Assembly: GCA_003218375.1 (NCBI GenBank)
Contig: QHNH01000017.1
Location: 136,390 to 200,389, forward strand
Direction: 5' to 3'
From: Verrucomicrobiota bacterium
Lineage (GTDB): Bacteria; Verrucomicrobiota; Verrucomicrobiia; Chthoniobacterales; UBA10450
Length of the DNA stretch: 64,000 nucleotides
This document shows, piece by piece, positions 61,733 to 64,000 of the stretch (the stretch's first letter is position 1; every line of letters starts with the position of its first letter). The notes beneath the pieces are model-generated. The model saw nothing but the letters and a program-made list of their open reading frames with translations. It did no database searches and was not told the DNA's origin. Both the position numbers and the translations under genes were made by a program.

Positions 61733-63048
61733 TGATCCAACAGCCTCAACATCAACTCGCATTCCGAAACGATGGAATCGTTCACGGCGCAATTGCACTT
61801 CAGCTTCGCGAGCTGTTTCCCGCGCGTCTTTGTCAGCTCGGCCGATATGATGAGGGTGTCGCCGGGGAAAACCGGCTTCCGGAATTTTACTTCGTCCGCG
61901 CTCACGAAATAACCGAGCCGGCCACTGCCGCTCTGCGTCAACTTCAACATCAGGATGCTCGCGACCTGCGCCATCGCTTCCACCTGCAAAACTCCCGGCA
62001 TGACCGGATGCCCGGGGAAATGGCCTTCGAAAAATGGTTCGTTGATCGAGACGGATTTTAAACCAACACACTTCGTTTCGCCATCGAAGCGCAGGATCCG
62101 GTCGACCATCAGGAATGGATAACGATGCGGCAAAATCTTCATGATTTCGTTAACATCGAGGCTGCCTTCGCCGGCCGAGAAAGCTTTTGGGTCGAGAATC
62201 GGCCCGAAGCGCGCGAACTCGCGGGCGAGCGCGCGGACGAGCTCCGCGTTCGCGCCGTGGCCGGGCTTCACCGCGATGACATGGCCGCGAATCCGTTGCC
62301 CAAAGAGCGCGAGGTCGCCGATGATATCGAGGATTTTGTGCCGCACGAACTCGTCCGGATAGCGGAGTGGTTCTTTGCTCAGGACCGCATCCCCGCGAAT
62401 GACGATCGCATTCTCCAGGCTGCCGCCTTTGATCAGGTTCTTGTCCATCAACTGCTGGACGTCTTCGTAGAAAACGAAAGTGCGCGCGGGCGCGATCTCG
62501 CGCTCATAAATCGCCGGCGTGATCTCGGTGGAAAAGAACTGCGTGAACTGTCCGTCTGGCCCGGCTTGGGTGCAGGAAATCCGGAACTTCGGGTCGGGCA
62601 AGACCACGAGAAGCGATCCGCTTTTGGTTTCGACGTGGATCGGTTCCCGCACATCGAAGACCCGGCGGGGCGTTTCCTGAGAGGCAACCCCCGCTTTCTT
62701 GATCAACTCGACGTAAGGCCGCGCGCTGCCGTCGCCGATCGGGGGTTCGTTCGCGTCCATCTCGACGATCGCGTTGTCCACCCCCATGGCGGCCAGCGAC
62801 GAGAGGATGTGCTCGACGGTGTGGACGCGGACCGAGCCCTCGCCAATGGTTGTCGCGCGCTCGACCGTTTTCAGGTTCGCGATCGTCGCGTCGATGGTGG
62901 GCTCGTCCTGCAGGTCCCGGCGCTTGAACTTGATGCCGGAATCGACCGGCGCCGGCTGCAATTTGATTGTGACTTTCTCGCCCGTATGCAAGGATGTGCC
63001 GCTGACACTCGCGCTTCGGGCAAGGGTCTGCTGAGGCTCGGAAGACAT
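61729..63048 (-). CDS. bifunctional LpxC deacetylase / FabZ dehydratase
   Basis: 439 residues from the ATG at 63048. The N-terminal LpxC domain (about 1-290) has zinc and catalytic motifs VHTVEHILSSLAAMG, FVRHKILDIIGDLAL and VKPGHGAN. The C-terminal FabZ domain (about 295-439) has ILPHRYPFLMVDRI and the active-site helix FEGHFPGHPVMPGVLQVEAMAQ. The fused enzyme joins the committed lipid A step with fatty-acid dehydration. Fusions are known in Bacteroidota, Chlorobi and Verrucomicrobia. It is followed by lpxA with a four-base overlap. Confidence 0.96.
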   Translation of the reverse strand: MSSEPQQTLARSASVSGTSLHTGEKVTIKLQPAPVDSGIKFKRRDLQDEPTIDATIANLKTVERATTIGEGSVRVHTVEHILSSLAAMGVDNAIVEMDANEPPIGDGSARPYVELIKKAGVASQETPRRVFDVREPIHVETKSGSLLVVLPDPKFRISCTQAGPDGQFTQFFSTEITPAIYEREIAPARTFVFYEDVQQLMDKNLIKGGSLENAIVIRGDAVLSKEPLRYPDEFVRHKILDIIGDLALFGQRIRGHVIAVKPGHGANAELVRALAREFARFGPILDPKAFSAGEGSLDVNEIMKILPHRYPFLMVDRILRFDGETKCVGLKSVSINEPFFEGHFPGHPVMPGVLQVEAMAQVASILMLKLTQSGSGRLGYFVSADEVKFRKPVFPGDTLIISAELTKTRGKQLAKLKCNCAVNDSIVSECELMLRLLDQ

Positions 63049-63222
63049 AAGGCTCCTAACTAAACAAAGATTGCGTGCGGTGACTAGGAAGGGTTTCGAC
63101 TGGATTCGGGTTCTAGGGGCAGCCGCCAATGGCGCGCTGCAAGGTAACAGGGCCGTTACTTTTCCAGGTTCGCACGCGGCCGCTTTACGCGAACACTATG
63201 CCGCGGAAGGATTGTTGAGATT

Positions 63223-64000
63223 ATGAAGCTGACAGGCCGTTGCTTGGTCATAGTGTCAGTCGTTTTGGTTCAACTCGCGCGCGCGGCGACGATGGATGTT
63301 CAAGTCGGCCCCAGTGGCTCGATGTCGTTCAGTCCCGATCCAGTGACGATTTCAGCGGGCGATACCGTGAATTGGATCTGGGGTTCTTCGAATCACAGCG
63401 TGCGTTCCGGGATCCCAGGGCAGCCAACAAACACGTTTTCTTCCGGAATCCGTAATCCGCCCTTCTCATTCTCCCACACGTTCTCGAGCCCCGGCGATTT
63501 TTCCTATTACTGTGAGGTGCACGGCGGGTTAATGACTGGGACGGTCGTCGTGCAAGCGCCAGCCAGTCCCACTCCGACTCCCACACCTACACCTACACCT
63601 TCGCCGACGCCAACCGCCACGCCCTTGCTGCCACGGATCGGAAAAGGACCAGTCCGCATCGAGCTGCAAACCGTTCTCACCGGCATCACATCGCCGATGC
63701 AATGGCTCTCGGCGAACGATGGCACCGGCCGGATGTTTCTCGTCGAGCAAACCGGCAAGATCCGCATCTTCAACAACGGCGCGCTCAACGCGACGCCGTT
63801 CCTCGACCTCTCCAGCCGGCTGGTCGCGCTCAGCGCGAACTACGACGAACGTGGTTTCCTCAGCATCGCGTTCCATCCCGGATTCTCGACTCGCTCGAGC
63901 CCCGGCTATCGAAAGATTTATACCTACACGAGTGAGCCGGTGGCTGGGGCAGCGGACTTCACCGTGCCGATCCCGATGGGGTTCACGTTCAATCACCAGA
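63223..64000 (+). CDS. exported cupredoxin fused to PQQ-type sugar dehydrogenase, cut by the window end
   Basis: 259 residues to the edge with no stop. The signal peptide is CLVIVSVVLVQLARA. A plastocyanin-like domain (about 24-108) has its copper ligands His (WGSSNHSVRSG), Cys, His and Met (YYCEVHGGLMTG). A SPTPTPTPTP-type linker follows. The start of a sorbosone/aldose dehydrogenase-like beta-propeller comes next: TGITSPMQWLSANDGTGRMF, VEQTGKIRIF, and DERGFLSIAFHP, whose His is a conserved position in this class. It is probably a periplasmic or surface oxidase passing electrons from PQQ to its own copper site. The rest of the gene is outside the window. Confidence 0.88.
   Translation, partial: MKLTGRCLVIVSVVLVQLARAATMDVQVGPSGSMSFSPDPVTISAGDTVNWIWGSSNHSVRSGIPGQPTNTFSSGIRNPPFSFSHTFSSPGDFSYYCEVHGGLMTGTVVVQAPASPTPTPTPTPTPSPTPTATPLLPRIGKGPVRIELQTVLTGITSPMQWLSANDGTGRMFLVEQTGKIRIFNNGALNATPFLDLSSRLVALSANYDERGFLSIAFHPGFSTRSSPGYRKIYTYTSEPVAGAADFTVPIPMGFTFNHQ

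Overview
The window looks like chromosome of a free-living Gram-negative bacterium, most likely a soil Verrucomicrobiota (Spartobacteria/Chthoniobacterales-like). The signs are an LpxC-FabZ fusion next to lpxA, an Acidobacteria/Verrucomicrobia-type duplicated MacB/FtsX permease, a Ser/Thr kinase-TPR protein beside an ECF sigma factor, many secreted beta-helix proteins with Pro/Thr linkers, high GC, and numerous intergenic palindromic repeats. The phylum is inferred from gene content; no rRNA is present.

Layout. 1-3548: the 3' part of an RHS polymorphic toxin gene whose C-terminal domain has a zinc phospholipase C/P1-nuclease-like motif, a small membrane protein that is probably its immunity partner, and a 118-bp duplicated RHS core fragment. 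4064-5525: a Cys-rich four-helix copper-binding-type protein, an rmlD homologue broken by one in-frame TAG, and a remnant of the C-terminal module described next.

5708-28177 is the most distinctive region. Six secreted proteins (a subtilisin-like protease, four beta-helix/choice-of-anchor-Q proteins, and a CAP-domain protein) all end in the same tandem pair of ~125-residue modules (LANISTR ... TGDNVLIGG ... RAIGPSL ... DNW ... LESAIV ... YTAIVRGV ... TGIAVVEVY). Three decayed pieces of this module lie between genes. Interleaved are a membrane Ser/Thr kinase with a TPR-like ectodomain, an ECF sigma factor, and a membrane winged-helix/TPR regulator. I know of no description of this module pair; it may be a surface-retention or assembly domain.

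28295-33283 carries compact runs: DUF1573 / rhodanese / MauE-like; two DUF2231 membrane proteins, the second fused to a Rieske domain; then a 49-residue basic protein, a GNAT, an unknown protein and a methyltransferase. 33304-38724 holds a GH63-type glucosidase with a 3' frameshift, guaA, a tiny lipoprotein, aat and tRNA-Phe. 38768-42993 is an overlapping cupredoxin - hybrid histidine kinase - outer-membrane barrel operon, bracketed by tRNA-Phe and a degenerate full-length tRNA-Phe copy. 43078-49519 contains two unknown genes, the large permease, an unknown membrane protein, a cupin and a GNAT. 49661-53404 is a twitching-motility cluster (two PilT-type ATPases, a receiver protein, an unknown protein and a 40-residue membrane peptide). 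53499-64000 holds housekeeping and envelope genes: FAD oxidoreductase, SpmA-SpmB fusion, recN, a PhnP-like hydrolase, a TIGR03790-type protein, lpxA, lpxC-fabZ, and the 5' end of a cupredoxin-PQQ dehydrogenase fusion.

All observations are by eye. Domain assignments rest on recognised motifs; no database search or folding program was run.
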